Of a stretch of 51,280 nt of DNA, positions 32,717-41,059 are shown in pieces. Position 1 is the first letter of the stretch, and the number at the start of each line of letters is the position of its first letter. The translations under genes were made by a program, and so were the position numbers. Source of the DNA: an uncultured Hungatella sp. (lineage in GTDB: Bacteria > Bacillota > Clostridia > Lachnospirales > Lachnospiraceae); NCBI GenBank assembly GCA_910579515.1, contig CAJTUV010000025.1, forward strand, positions 1 to 51,280. Direction: 5' to 3'. The notes under the pieces were generated by a model. That model was given only the letters and a program-made list of their open reading frames with translations, was not told the DNA's origin and searched no databases.

Positions 32717-33529
32717 ATGTTGGCATTATCAGATAGTGATTTTCAGCGCCTATATACTTATATTAAGAAAAATTATGGAATTGATTTAAGTAAAAAGAAG
32801 CAGCTTATCATAAGCCGCCTTTCCAACTCCTTGTCTGCTCAGGGATATCAGGATTTCTCCACCTATGTGGATGAGATCGTTTCTGGACGCGACACGGAAA
32901 TGGTTACCGCTATGCTCAATAAGCTGACCACCAATTACACCTATTTTCTTAGAGAAGAAGAGCATTTTAAATATCTTTGGGATGTGATTCTTCCAGATTT
33001 AGCAAAAAAGCACGCAAAAGATAAGGTGTTAGCTATATGGAGCGCAGGCTGTTCTTCTGGTGAGGAACCCTACACCATCTCCATGTATCTGAAAGAATAT
33101 TTTGGTCCTCAGGCTTCCCAGTGGGACACCAGAGTTCTCGCCACAGATATTTCTCAAAAGATATTAAACACAGCAATTAATGCAACCTACGGCGAGGAGG
33201 GGATGTCCTCTCTTCCGCCTACCTGGAAACAGAAATATTTTGTGAAGGCAGATAAAGACACTTACACAGTCTCTCCTGCCATTAAGCAGAATGTAATCTT
33301 TAGAACGTTTAACCTGATGGACCCGATTACATTTAAGCGGAAGTTTGATTTAATCTTTTGCCGTAATGTAATGATTTATTTTGACCAAAATACAAAAGAT
33401 GCCCTGGTCCGCCGTTTTTACAATGCTACGGTTCCGGGCGGACATCTCTTTATCGGTCATTCAGAGGGACTGAATAAGGTTACCTGCCCTTATGAATACA
33501 TAAAACCGGCTATTTATCAAAAGACATAA
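32717..33529 (+). CDS. cheR: chemotaxis protein methyltransferase CheR
   Basis: This 270-residue enzyme has an N-terminal helical domain and a SAM-binding domain with WSAGCSSGEEPYTISM (about 110-125) and LIFCRNVMIYFD near 215-226. It methylates glutamates of the MCP methylation helices. It lies 24 bp after cheW. No tetratricopeptide extension is present. Confidence 0.95.
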   Translation: MLALSDSDFQRLYTYIKKNYGIDLSKKKQLIISRLSNSLSAQGYQDFSTYVDEIVSGRDTEMVTAMLNKLTTNYTYFLREEEHFKYLWDVILPDLAKKHAKDKVLAIWSAGCSSGEEPYTISMYLKEYFGPQASQWDTRVLATDISQKILNTAINATYGEEGMSSLPPTWKQKYFVKADKDTYTVSPAIKQNVIFRTFNLMDPITFKRKFDLIFCRNVMIYFDQNTKDALVRRFYNATVPGGHLFIGHSEGLNKVTCPYEYIKPAIYQKT

Positions 33530-33569
33530 AGATAGACATGTCAATTCAGCGAGAAAGAGGATTAGAATT

Positions 33570-34649
33570 ATGGGACCGAAGATTCGTCTGATGGTGGTGG
33601 ATGATTCCATCGTATTTCGAACCTGGCTGATACAGAATCTGGGAGCTGACCCCCGCTTTGAGGTAGTTGGGTATGCGGTGAACGCCTTAGATGCCAAAAA
33701 TAAACTCCCTCTTTTGAAGCCAGATATTATGACAATGGATATTGAGATGCCAGGAATGACAGGACTGGAGTTTTTGAGAGAGGTTCTTCCCTCTCATCCG
33801 GTTCCCGTTATTTTGGTATCTTCCCTGAATGTTCGTGTGTTTGATGCCATGGCTGCGGGGGCTATCGACTTTGTCCGTAAACCCAGCGCAGATCCGGGCG
33901 GAAAAGAATCATTTTTAGCCACATTGAAATCCAAATTGTCTGTAGGCGCCAATGCAAGAGTGCGCCTCCCTCATGTAACTACTACGGCCGTTTCCAATAC
34001 CTCACGCACAATTACTCCTTCCAATTCTATGCCCGTCTCCAGTATGAGTCATACCTCTTATACCAATGGCGGCATCGATTTAGTTGCTATTGGTGCGTCC
34101 ACTGGCGGTACGGAAGCGATTTTAGAGGTTGTAAGGCAATTTCCGGCCCAAATGCCTGGTATTGTGATTACTCAGCATATGCCTCCCGGCTTTACTTCTA
34201 TGTATGCAGAGCGTTTAAACCGCTTATGTAAATTGGAGGTACGCGAGGCACGCCACGGCGATAAAGTTCAGCCGGGTCTGATTCTTCTTGCTCCCGGCGG
34301 TTTGCAGATGCGAGTGGTCCGTATGGGGTCCGGTTATTCTGTAAGCTGCACCGATGAGCCAAAGGTCAGCGGCCACCGCCCTTCTGTGGATGTATTATTT
34401 GATTCTGTGGCTACTGTTGTAAAAAACAGAGCCATCGGTGTGATTCTTACAGGAATGGGGGCTGACGGGGCCATGGGTATGCTTCGTATGAGAAAAGCAG
34501 GAGCCTATACCATCGGGCAAGATAAGGAAACCTGTGTTGTATATGGAATGCCCATGGAGGCTTACAAAATTGGCGGCGTGTGTCAGCAGTCTGCTTTAAG
34601 CGCGATTCCACAGGCAGTTCTGGCGCAACTTGCCAAATCTAAAGTTTAA
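33570..34649 (+). CDS. cheB: chemotaxis response regulator/glutamate methylesterase CheB
   Basis: This 359-residue protein has an N-terminal receiver domain with VVDDSIVFR (phosphorylation Asp in MDIEMPGMTG near 56) and a C-terminal esterase. The catalytic triad segments are IGASTGG (Ser), QHMPPGFT (His) and GMGADGAMG (Asp). The linker (about 130-165) is rich in Ser and Thr. It removes methyl groups (and deamidates) MCPs under CheA control. As the only receiver in the cluster, it is the only CheA phosphate acceptor encoded here. Confidence 0.96.
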   Translation: MGPKIRLMVVDDSIVFRTWLIQNLGADPRFEVVGYAVNALDAKNKLPLLKPDIMTMDIEMPGMTGLEFLREVLPSHPVPVILVSSLNVRVFDAMAAGAIDFVRKPSADPGGKESFLATLKSKLSVGANARVRLPHVTTTAVSNTSRTITPSNSMPVSSMSHTSYTNGGIDLVAIGASTGGTEAILEVVRQFPAQMPGIVITQHMPPGFTSMYAERLNRLCKLEVREARHGDKVQPGLILLAPGGLQMRVVRMGSGYSVSCTDEPKVSGHRPSVDVLFDSVATVVKNRAIGVILTGMGADGAMGMLRMRKAGAYTIGQDKETCVVYGMPMEAYKIGGVCQQSALSAIPQAVLAQLAKSKV

Positions 34650-34669
34650 GTTGAGTTTAGAGGAATACT

Positions 34670-35695
34670 GTGTCCAAACAAAAAAGATTATCCAGAAAAA
34701 AAACGATGGCTAAATCAAAAAATATTTATGGAAAGCAGGAAGATACACCTGCTTTCCGGTTTTCTGTATCTGATGTAGTCAAAGAATATAATCAAAAACA
34801 CCGTAAAAAGACCACTACAGAAAAATTCATAACGGGCGGAATCATAACTGCTTCTTCAGCTATGATTATCAGCCTGTTTGTTTATTTTAAACCGTTATCT
34901 TTACAAGATTTAGCAGATCTGGTAAACAATACCTATTGTCAGGTAAGGATTTCGCTATGTGGAAACATGACGGAGGGCGTCAAAACCGCCGAACAGAATC
35001 TGATGGAAGAAGTCAGGAAAATTCTTTTAGCCCAGGAACCAGAAGAGGTTGCGCCGCCTTTTTTGGAACATTCTACAGAGCTGGGAGAAATCTCCAATTT
35101 CAGCGGTGACCCTGTCTTTCCTCCACAAGAGGATTCCATCTATTCCTGTATGTTAGACACCGCCATGGGTCCTCTCCTCTACTACAACCAGGGAGATATC
35201 CGCTGGAAAAGCTATCTTTACGGCGGAAAAGATCCTATCAGCCGTTATGGATGTGGTCCTGTGTGTGTGGCCATGATTATTAACAGCTTCTCTTCCACCA
35301 GCGTATCTCCTATCGAGATGGCAGACTGGGCTGCACAAAACGGCTGCTATGCCCCTCAAAGCGGCTCCTACCACAGTCTGATTCCCAAAAGTCTTTCTGC
35401 CTTTGGACTTCAGGTGGAAAGCGTCACAGAGCGCACTGCAGAGAACGCCGCTGATTTACTGCGTAGCGGCCATATTCTTGTTGCTTTGATGGGGCGTGGA
35501 AGCCTGACACAAAATGGACATTTTATTATCATTGCCCAGCTCAGGGAGAATGGAAATGTGTATATCGCAGACCCTGCCAACTACGAGAACTGCTCAAAAG
35601 AATGGAACTTAGAACAGCTTATGAAAGAATTGAAAAGAAGTTATGACAGCGGCGGGCCTCTCTGGGCAGTTTCCAGAGGGCCTGTGGCAGAGTAG
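34670..35695 (+). CDS. membrane-anchored C39-like (papain-fold) cysteine protease
   Basis: This 341-residue protein starts at GTG 34670 (AGAGGAA upstream). A basic cytoplasmic part (1-52) is followed by one helix (about 54-71) and an extracytoplasmic part. Residues 165-335 look like Peptidase_C39_2: YYNQGDIRWKSYLYGG, YGCGPVCVAM (probable catalytic Cys near 200), GHFIIIAQL (His near 283) and ADPANYEN (Asp/Asn near 303). It lies 20 bp after cheB in the same orientation, so it may be coexpressed, although no chemotaxis role is known for such proteins. A secreted-peptide or cell-wall substrate is possible. Confidence 0.78.
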   Translation: MSKQKRLSRKKTMAKSKNIYGKQEDTPAFRFSVSDVVKEYNQKHRKKTTTEKFITGGIITASSAMIISLFVYFKPLSLQDLADLVNNTYCQVRISLCGNMTEGVKTAEQNLMEEVRKILLAQEPEEVAPPFLEHSTELGEISNFSGDPVFPPQEDSIYSCMLDTAMGPLLYYNQGDIRWKSYLYGGKDPISRYGCGPVCVAMIINSFSSTSVSPIEMADWAAQNGCYAPQSGSYHSLIPKSLSAFGLQVESVTERTAENAADLLRSGHILVALMGRGSLTQNGHFIIIAQLRENGNVYIADPANYENCSKEWNLEQLMKELKRSYDSGGPLWAVSRGPVAE

Positions 35696-35739
35696 ATGGA
35701 AAAGATGACTCAAACATCTAAGAAAAACTCAAATTTTCC

Positions 35740-35768
35740 TTGCAAATTTCCCCAAAATCTGTTATGAT
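35740..35768 (+). promoter_or_regulatory. promoter of rpmB
   Basis: TTGCAA (35740-35745) and TATGAT (35763-35768) are separated by 17 bp, 58 bp before the start codon. It is a near-consensus vegetative promoter, as expected for a ribosomal protein gene. Confidence 0.8.
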
Positions 35769-35826
35769 ATTCATGTTATGGATTTCCGGTAGAGGAACCC
35801 AAATGGCTTTGAAGGAGGTGTAAATC

Positions 35827-36012
35827 ATGGCAAAATGTGCAATTTGCGAGAAGGCTGCTCACTTTGGCAATGCGGTGAGCCATTCCCATAGAAGATCCAA
35901 CAAAATGTGGAAAGCAAATGTAAAATCTGTTAAAGTAAAGGTTAACGGTGGAGCAAAGAAGATGTACGTATGTACCTCCTGCTTACGTTCCGGTTTAGTA
36001 GAAAGAGTATAA
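35827..36012 (+). CDS. rpmB: 50S ribosomal protein L28
   Basis: This 61-residue basic protein has the L28 pattern GNAVSHSHRRSNKMWKANV. It carries two Cys pairs, CAIC (4-7) and CTSC near 49-52, the zinc-binding form. Many bacteria also have a zinc-free form under Zur control; none is seen here. A monocistronic unit is implied by its own promoter and terminator. Confidence 0.97.
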   Translation: MAKCAICEKAAHFGNAVSHSHRRSNKMWKANVKSVKVKVNGGAKKMYVCTSCLRSGLVERV

Positions 36013-36017
36013 CTCAA

Positions 36018-36052
36018 AACTCCAGGACAAAAAGTCCTGGAGTTTATTTTTT
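36018..36052 (+). terminator. terminator of rpmB
   Basis: AACTCCAGGA (36018-36027) pairs with TCCTGGAGTT (36035-36044), followed by TATTTTTT. It starts five bases after the stop codon. Confidence 0.9.
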
Positions 36053-36058
36053 ACCTTC

Positions 36059-36103
36059 AAGTGTGCTTGAAAATCGCAGGAATGGATTTTCAAACACACA
36101 CTT
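36059..36103. repeat. second inverted repeat after rpmB
   Basis: AAGTGTGCTTGAAAATC (36059-36075) is nearly complementary to GATTTTCAAACACACACTT (36085-36103). It has no T-run on the plus strand and sits just past the end of the convergent small membrane protein gene. It may terminate or protect that minus-strand transcript. Confidence 0.65.
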
Positions 36104-36107
36104 AAAC

Positions 36108-36248
36108 TTAACATCGGCAAAAAAGATTATATCCCACCACCAACAAGCCTATGATAAAAATCAACAGCGCCAGCGTGGTAGGAATCAATACCTTCACCGC
36201 CATGCCTACTCCTATGCAAAAGAGAATCAGACCACATAACCGTCTCAT
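36108..36248 (-). CDS. small membrane protein, 46 aa
   Basis: This 46-codon ORF has a good ribosome site (GAGGGATGAT directly before ATG). It encodes two hydrophobic stretches: LCGLILFCIGVGMAV (about 4-18) and LALLIFIIGLLVVGYNLFC (about 26-44), with one Lys between. This suggests a two-helix membrane hairpin. It lies between rpmB and the gerW/ytfI pair on the same strand as the latter. I recall similar uncharacterised small membrane proteins next to rpmB in Lachnospiraceae, but no function is known to me. It is too short for ordinary gene calling. Confidence 0.7.
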   Translation of the reverse strand: MRRLCGLILFCIGVGMAVKVLIPTTLALLIFIIGLLVVGYNLFCRC

Positions 36249-36317
36249 ATCATCCCTCAATTTTATCCACGCTTATAGCATCATATGCAGCTGTTTTTAT
36301 TTCTATGACAAACCCTG

Positions 36318-36734
36318 TTACCTTTTTCCTGCTTCCGCCGCCATATCCTCCGCCACTCTCACAGCTTCTTCGGAAAACTCCTCTCCTACGTTTACCTTGC
36401 CTTTGGTAAACCGATTCACCAAGTCAGGCACCATGTCTAACATCTTGTTCACCGTATTTTGATCTTTGATGTTCACCAGCCTGGTAGACCCATTCTGAAT
36501 TACCAGAATAGCGCTTGGGCTTATCTTGGCGCCCATGCCGCCGCTGCCCTTTTTCTTTGAGTTATCATAAAAGCTTCCGGCTGCCATGCCGCAGCTTACG
36601 TCGATTAAGGGAAGGATAATGGCATCTCCTACCCGCACCGCATCCCCTACCACGGTTTTGGTCGTCACAAACTGATCAATCCCCTGAAATAACGCCTCGA
36701 TTGTTGAGACAAACTGATTCTTATTTTCCGCCAT
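36318..36734 (-). CDS. gerW: GerW-family sporulation/germination protein (YtfJ)
   Basis: This 138-residue protein has the YtfJ/GerW pattern: an N-terminal helix (FVSTIEALFQGIDQFVTTKTVVGDAV), then IILPLIDVSCGMAAGSF and GGMGAKISPSAILVI. The start ATG 36734 has GGAGG 9 bp upstream. In Bacillus, GerW is a spore protein needed for the normal action of SleB and germination with some nutrients. The partner gene ytfI overlaps it by 14 bp upstream, as in Bacillus, so identification is firm. Confidence 0.9.
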   Translation of the reverse strand: MAENKNQFVSTIEALFQGIDQFVTTKTVVGDAVRVGDAIILPLIDVSCGMAAGSFYDNSKKKGSGGMGAKISPSAILVIQNGSTRLVNIKDQNTVNKMLDMVPDLVNRFTKGKVNVGEEFSEEAVRVAEDMAAEAGKR

Positions 36735-37641
36735 TTTCTTTTCCTCCATCCATCTTACGGCCGCGCCTTAGTAGTAATCTTCGAATCTCTTGATTCATCA
36801 ATATCAAGATGCCCCAAAACAGTAATACACCCGGAATCACTCTTCCCTGAAGCCTTAGCTCTCCCTCCAACACGTTTTCATCAAAAACCGGAGTAACCTT
36901 TAAGTTATCTCCATACCAGCTCCAGGCCAATCCCAAAAGAGCCAAAGCTTTTCCCGTTGTGGCAGGGTCTTCAAATCCAAAGGTAATATCGCCCAAAATC
37001 TTCCTGGGAAGAATATGCCTGACCATACGCCAGGCCCTGCGAAACATCTTTTGATTGGCCGGATTCTCTATAAAACCCCTGACCCTTTCATAGAACGCCT
37101 TTCCCTCTTCCATTTTCTGAAACAACGACTGAACGCGACATTGGATTTGTTTCCAGGCCTTCTCCAAAGAAAATTTTTTTTGAGGAGATGATTTCTTTTT
37201 TTTCTTAATCGTATTTTCCTGTTTCTCCTTTGCAGGCTTTACTTCCTCCCACTCAGGCGGGCTTATCTCTTCTCTCTGATAGCCTTCTGAAACTTCCCTG
37301 TCAGATTCATCCTCTTTTTGATTGTCATACCAGACCTGATCTGCCATAATATCCATTTTCTCTTTGAGCTCTTCTGTTTCCCTGCTATCTGTTTGAAACA
37401 GTGAAAAGCCCAGAATCCGAAAAGAAATATTCAGGTCTTTATCATATGTACACCGCAGAGACAAAAAGTGTAGCAGCCATGTAATCCTTCCCTCTGCCTT
37501 TAGCTCTTTGTGATAGGCTCCACTGGCCTTATAGCGTATGGGCGTCCCCAAGACCAAAAGCAACACAAAGACAAGCAGCGCTGCAAGAATCAAAATCGCA
37601 ATCGTAGAAATTTTTAATAATAATAATAGGGTAGAAAGCAT
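36721..37641 (-). CDS. DUF2953 membrane protein (YtfI-like)
   Basis: This 306-residue protein has an N-terminal membrane helix (about 5-33), then RYKASGAYHKELKAEGRITWLLHFLSLR (about 36-63), the DUF2953 signature. A charged, Lys-rich linker (about 130-165, with a KKKKK run) and a C-terminal FGFEDPATTGKALALLGLAW segment (near 222-241) follow. A final hydrophobic helix ends near residue 285. It is the usual partner of gerW and overlaps it by 14 bp. Its role is not established beyond coexpression with gerW in sporulating Firmicutes. Confidence 0.85.
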   Translation of the reverse strand: MLSTLLLLLKISTIAILILAALLVFVLLLVLGTPIRYKASGAYHKELKAEGRITWLLHFLSLRCTYDKDLNISFRILGFSLFQTDSRETEELKEKMDIMADQVWYDNQKEDESDREVSEGYQREEISPPEWEEVKPAKEKQENTIKKKKKSSPQKKFSLEKAWKQIQCRVQSLFQKMEEGKAFYERVRGFIENPANQKMFRRAWRMVRHILPRKILGDITFGFEDPATTGKALALLGLAWSWYGDNLKVTPVFDENVLEGELRLQGRVIPGVLLFWGILILMNQEIRRLLLRRGRKMDGGKENGGK

Positions 37642-37645
37642 CTCA

Positions 37646-37969
37646 TCACACCTTACTGCCGCTTTGTTCTAAAAACTCTTCCAGGCAAAATGCCCCCGTC
37701 TTCTGATACATGTCCCTGACAATCTCACCAGCCAGACTTAAGGCTTCCTGATAGCCTTCTGCGATTCCCAAAATCATCCGTTCTCTCTGATCAAAATTCA
37801 GATGAAACAAGGTAATCGTGGGATAGATGTCAAGAATATTATTCCCGTTTGAGGCGGGCATAATCACAAAAACTCCCAGCCGCCCTTTTCTCCTGCGGAT
37901 AGTCTGGATAATGGAATACCGATGCTTTTTCGCCTTTTCCCCTACATATAGCCTGTCATACCAAAGCAT
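37646..37969 (-). CDS. uncharacterised 107-aa protein
   Basis: This small soluble protein begins MLWYDRLYVGEKAKKHR, has IQTIRRRKGRLGVFVIMPASNGNNILDIY (about 21-48) and a helical C-terminal part (GIAEGYQEALSLAGEIVRDMYQKTG). Its first 14 bp overlap the end of the 428-residue gene and it ends 4 bp before ytfI, so it belongs to one operon with both. Nothing points to an enzyme. I do not recognise the family; position in the ytfI-gerW operon suggests a possible sporulation-related role. Confidence 0.75.
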   Translation of the reverse strand: MLWYDRLYVGEKAKKHRYSIIQTIRRRKGRLGVFVIMPASNGNNILDIYPTITLFHLNFDQRERMILGIAEGYQEALSLAGEIVRDMYQKTGAFCLEEFLEQSGSKV

Positions 37970-39242
37970 CTTCTTCCATCATCTCCCAGGTCAAGATTTC
38001 CATGCAGGCTTCCTGCTCTGCAAGGTCCGTACAGCTCTCCAGGCTGTCTCTGATATAAGTCTCCAGCTCCTGCATAGAGCGAAATACCACCGGAAGATAG
38101 GAAAACATCTTTGCCATCATAGCCCTGACCACAGGCTTTTCCATCCCAGAAAACGCCTGATCCAGCTCTTTGCACAATTCTCTTCCCTTTTCTTCAATCC
38201 ACGCTCTGTCTGCTGGTTCGTCCGCATCTTCTGTCTCATCCAGACGGGCAAAGGAACTTCCTGAAGTCAGCTTTTGAATTTTTAAAAGGGTGTCATCCTG
38301 TTCTCCGTCCTCAAACGTCAGACGCTCCATGGTATCCTCCTGGATTCCCTCCAGTTTTTCCAGGCATTCAAAAAGCTCTTTTCCTAAAGGCGCTTTGTCT
38401 TCTCTCTCAAACTGCTTTAAAACTTCTTTGGCAAGGTTTTCAAATACCTGCTCCTCCTGGCTGTCCACAAGGGCCTCCTGTCTGGATAGAAACAGCACAT
38501 ATAAATCATTCACCAAGTCCGAAACAAGCAGGTAAAGTCCTGCATCCCTTCTTAGCCTGTCGCTGGAATTATGAATACAGTCCACACACTCCCAATACTC
38601 CTCCTTATTCATATGACGATAATTCATATGGCGAAGCTTCTCAAGAAACGCGTACAGCTCTTCCTCATCTGTCTTCATATTCTCTGGCAGGCTGACCATG
38701 GAAGAGGTCTTCAACAGATAGAGCAGATCCTCAAATCCCTTTTTCCCAGTACCTGCATAGACAGTCAGGCGTTCCATCAAAAGGCTGTAAAACTTCTGCT
38801 TCGTATAACGGACGGGAAGCTGGCCCATGATTTCCTGAATCCTGCTGTTCAAAATCGCAGCATCCCGATCCTGAGATAAGGTTTCCATCAGGGAGAGGAC
38901 AAACGTTTCTACAGACGATCTCACCGGCTCTCCTTTTACGAATCGCCGCTCCACTCGATTGAGCACATATTCGTAGATCTGAAAACAATCCGTATAGGCA
39001 GTGACAATCTCCATATCGCCGATAATTCTGTTTCTCAAAGTATCCAACTGGGAAAGCTCTCCCTTTCCTTCCAGAAACTCCCCCAGAATCCTGTTAAACT
39101 CTCTGGAAATCTCCATTATTTTCTCAGGCACAAAAGCCTGCTCAAACAGCGTTTCATAAAAAGTATAGTAATTCAGCCCCAGCCTGGTAAAAGAGCAGCG
39201 ATATAAAAGAGACAGCTGTTTTCTCTTACTATATTTTTCCAT
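37956..39242 (-). CDS. uncharacterised 428-aa helical protein
   Basis: This all-helical, acidic, cytoplasmic-looking protein has no signal peptide and no membrane segment. It has many Leu/Glu/Arg repeats (for example LSLMETLSQDRDAAILNSRIQEIMGQ near 120-145) and an acidic patch TEDADEPAD near 340. A good ribosome site (GGGAGGATACG) precedes the ATG at 39242. It lies between cinA and the ytfI-gerW group, overlapping the next gene by 14 bp. I do not recognise a domain. Its lack of any motif makes a structural or scaffold role as likely as an enzyme. Confidence 0.8.
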   Translation of the reverse strand: MEKYSKRKQLSLLYRCSFTRLGLNYYTFYETLFEQAFVPEKIMEISREFNRILGEFLEGKGELSQLDTLRNRIIGDMEIVTAYTDCFQIYEYVLNRVERRFVKGEPVRSSVETFVLSLMETLSQDRDAAILNSRIQEIMGQLPVRYTKQKFYSLLMERLTVYAGTGKKGFEDLLYLLKTSSMVSLPENMKTDEEELYAFLEKLRHMNYRHMNKEEYWECVDCIHNSSDRLRRDAGLYLLVSDLVNDLYVLFLSRQEALVDSQEEQVFENLAKEVLKQFEREDKAPLGKELFECLEKLEGIQEDTMERLTFEDGEQDDTLLKIQKLTSGSSFARLDETEDADEPADRAWIEEKGRELCKELDQAFSGMEKPVVRAMMAKMFSYLPVVFRSMQELETYIRDSLESCTDLAEQEACMEILTWEMMEEDALV

Positions 39243-39257
39243 CCACGTATCCTCCCA

Positions 39258-40514
39258 CTATTTCTCCTTACCACAATTCTCCAACACACAGCGGCGCAGC
39301 AGATCAAGAGCTTTGACTACAGACTGCTCCCTGATTTTATTCCGGTTTCCTTTGAACTGATACTGCTCCACTGTCACATGGCCGTCTATATAACAGGCCA
39401 TATACACCAGACCTACAGGCTTTTCTTCTGTGCCGCCGTCCGGTCCCGCCAGGCCCGTCACGGCAATGCAGATATCCGAATCTGTGGCAAATACGCCTCC
39501 GGTAGCCATCTCCTTGGCAGTCTCTTTGCTGACGGCTCCATACTTTTTCAAAGTAGCTTTATTCACATCCAGAATCTTTCGTTTCGCCTTATTGGAATAG
39601 GTGATAAACCCTTCCCGAAATACTTCTGACGCCCCAGGCACATTGACAATCCGCCCTGCCAGAAGGCCGCCTGTGCAGGACTCCGCTGTGGTTATAGTCA
39701 ATTCATATTTTTTCAGAAGCCGTACTACAGCCATTTCCAAAGTTTCCTCTTCTTTTGTGCTGTAAACGGTACTGCCAAACCTTTTCTTAATCTCCTTCAC
39801 CACAGGTTTTATCAGCTTGTCCGCCTCTTCTTCACTGGAAACTCTGGCTGTGATGCGGATATGGACTTCTCCTGTTTTGGCATAGGTGGCAATAGTAGGA
39901 TTGGTCTGAGAGTCAATCAAATCCAAAAGCCGCTCCTCCACCTGGCTTTCCCCGCATCCGCAGATTTTCACCATTCTGGACAGAATCATCTCCGGCTGAA
40001 GTTTCTGAAGATATGGACACACCTTATCCCGAAATAAGGGATACATCTCAACCGGCGGTCCTGGAAGAAGAATAACCGACTTACCGTATTTTTCCAAAAT
40101 AAGTCCGGGCGCCGTTCCATTATCATTATCCAAAACCAAAGCTCCCATAGGAACCATCGCCTGTTTCCAGTTATTCTCCGGGATCTCTTTAAAGATTCCA
40201 TTTTTAAAATATTCCTGGATTCTGGCTCTGGTATGGGCATCTTCTTCCAGAGGATATCCCATAACTTTAGCGCAGACCTCCTTTGTCAAATCATCCTCTG
40301 TAGGCCCCAGCCCTCCGGTGAGGATCACAATATCGGATCTTCTTAAAGCTGTTCGCACAGCCTCAGATAAGCGCTCTTCATTGTCTCCTACTACAATCTG
40401 GTTGTACATAGACAGACCCAGTCCCGCGCACTCCCGGGCCAAAAACTGGGCGTTGGTGTTGACAATATTTCCCAAAAGCAGCTCTGTCCCCACTGAAATC
40501 AATTCCACTACCAT
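39258..40514 (-). CDS. cinA: CinA-family protein (competence/damage-inducible, NMN amidase-like)
   Basis: This 418-residue protein has the N-terminal MoCF-like domain (ELISVGTELLLGNIVNTNAQFL, LTGGLGPTEDDLT) and the C-terminal CinA domain (TAESCTGGLLAGRI, GPDGGTEEKPVGLVY). The family hydrolyses ADP-ribose and/or NMN in pyridine-nucleotide recycling. The ATG at 40514 has AGGGAG 9 bp upstream; the GTG at 40520 is too near that site. It follows pgsA with a 2-bp gap, and recA, its frequent neighbour, is not in the window. Confidence 0.93.
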   Translation of the reverse strand: MVVELISVGTELLLGNIVNTNAQFLARECAGLGLSMYNQIVVGDNEERLSEAVRTALRRSDIVILTGGLGPTEDDLTKEVCAKVMGYPLEEDAHTRARIQEYFKNGIFKEIPENNWKQAMVPMGALVLDNDNGTAPGLILEKYGKSVILLPGPPVEMYPLFRDKVCPYLQKLQPEMILSRMVKICGCGESQVEERLLDLIDSQTNPTIATYAKTGEVHIRITARVSSEEEADKLIKPVVKEIKKRFGSTVYSTKEEETLEMAVVRLLKKYELTITTAESCTGGLLAGRIVNVPGASEVFREGFITYSNKAKRKILDVNKATLKKYGAVSKETAKEMATGGVFATDSDICIAVTGLAGPDGGTEEKPVGLVYMACYIDGHVTVEQYQFKGNRNKIREQSVVKALDLLRRCVLENCGKEK

Positions 40515-40516
40515 AC

Positions 40517-41059
40517 TCACATGCTCCCTTCTGTCAGTACCTTATGATTTTTCATAATATAGTCAATCAGAGACACGACCGTTAAAATCAAGGCTATCCA
40601 TACGCAAATCTGCGTCACAATGTGAAGCGGCGGAATCTGCAGAATCAAAAGTACTACGGCAATCATCTGAAAGGTGGTTTTAAACTTTCCCCAATAGCTT
40701 GCGGCAATAACCACTCCATTATCTGAGGCCACCAAACGAAACCCACTGATAATAAACTCCCGGCTGATGATCATGATTACCATCCAGGACGGAAGCTGTC
40801 CTAACTCAATCAGGCAGATTAAGGCAGAACACACTAATAGTTTATCTGCCAAAGGGTCCATAAACTTGCCGAAATTTGTCACAAGATTATATTTTCTTGC
40901 AATCTTTCCGTCCAGCATATCGGTAAGACTTGCCACAATGAAAATTGCCGCAGACACATACCGCAGAGTCTGGTTCTGTCCTCCGTCCCAGAGAAGCGCG
41001 GCTACAAAAAACGGAATCAATATCACTCTCAAAATGGTCAGTTTATTCGGTAAATTCAT
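40517..41059 (-). CDS. pgsA: CDP-diacylglycerol-glycerol-3-phosphate 3-phosphatidyltransferase
   Basis: This 180-residue membrane enzyme has the CDP-alcohol phosphotransferase motif D-G-x2-A-R-x8-G-x3-D-x3-D at residues 50-72 (DGKIAR...GKFMDPLAD). It has about four to six helices. It makes phosphatidylglycerol phosphate. Its start overlaps the 3' end of rimO by 17 bp, and it precedes cinA, an order common in Firmicutes. Confidence 0.95.
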   Translation of the reverse strand: MNLPNKLTILRVILIPFFVAALLWDGGQNQTLRYVSAAIFIVASLTDMLDGKIARKYNLVTNFGKFMDPLADKLLVCSALICLIELGQLPSWMVIMIISREFIISGFRLVASDNGVVIAASYWGKFKTTFQMIAVVLLILQIPPLHIVTQICVWIALILTVVSLIDYIMKNHKVLTEGSM

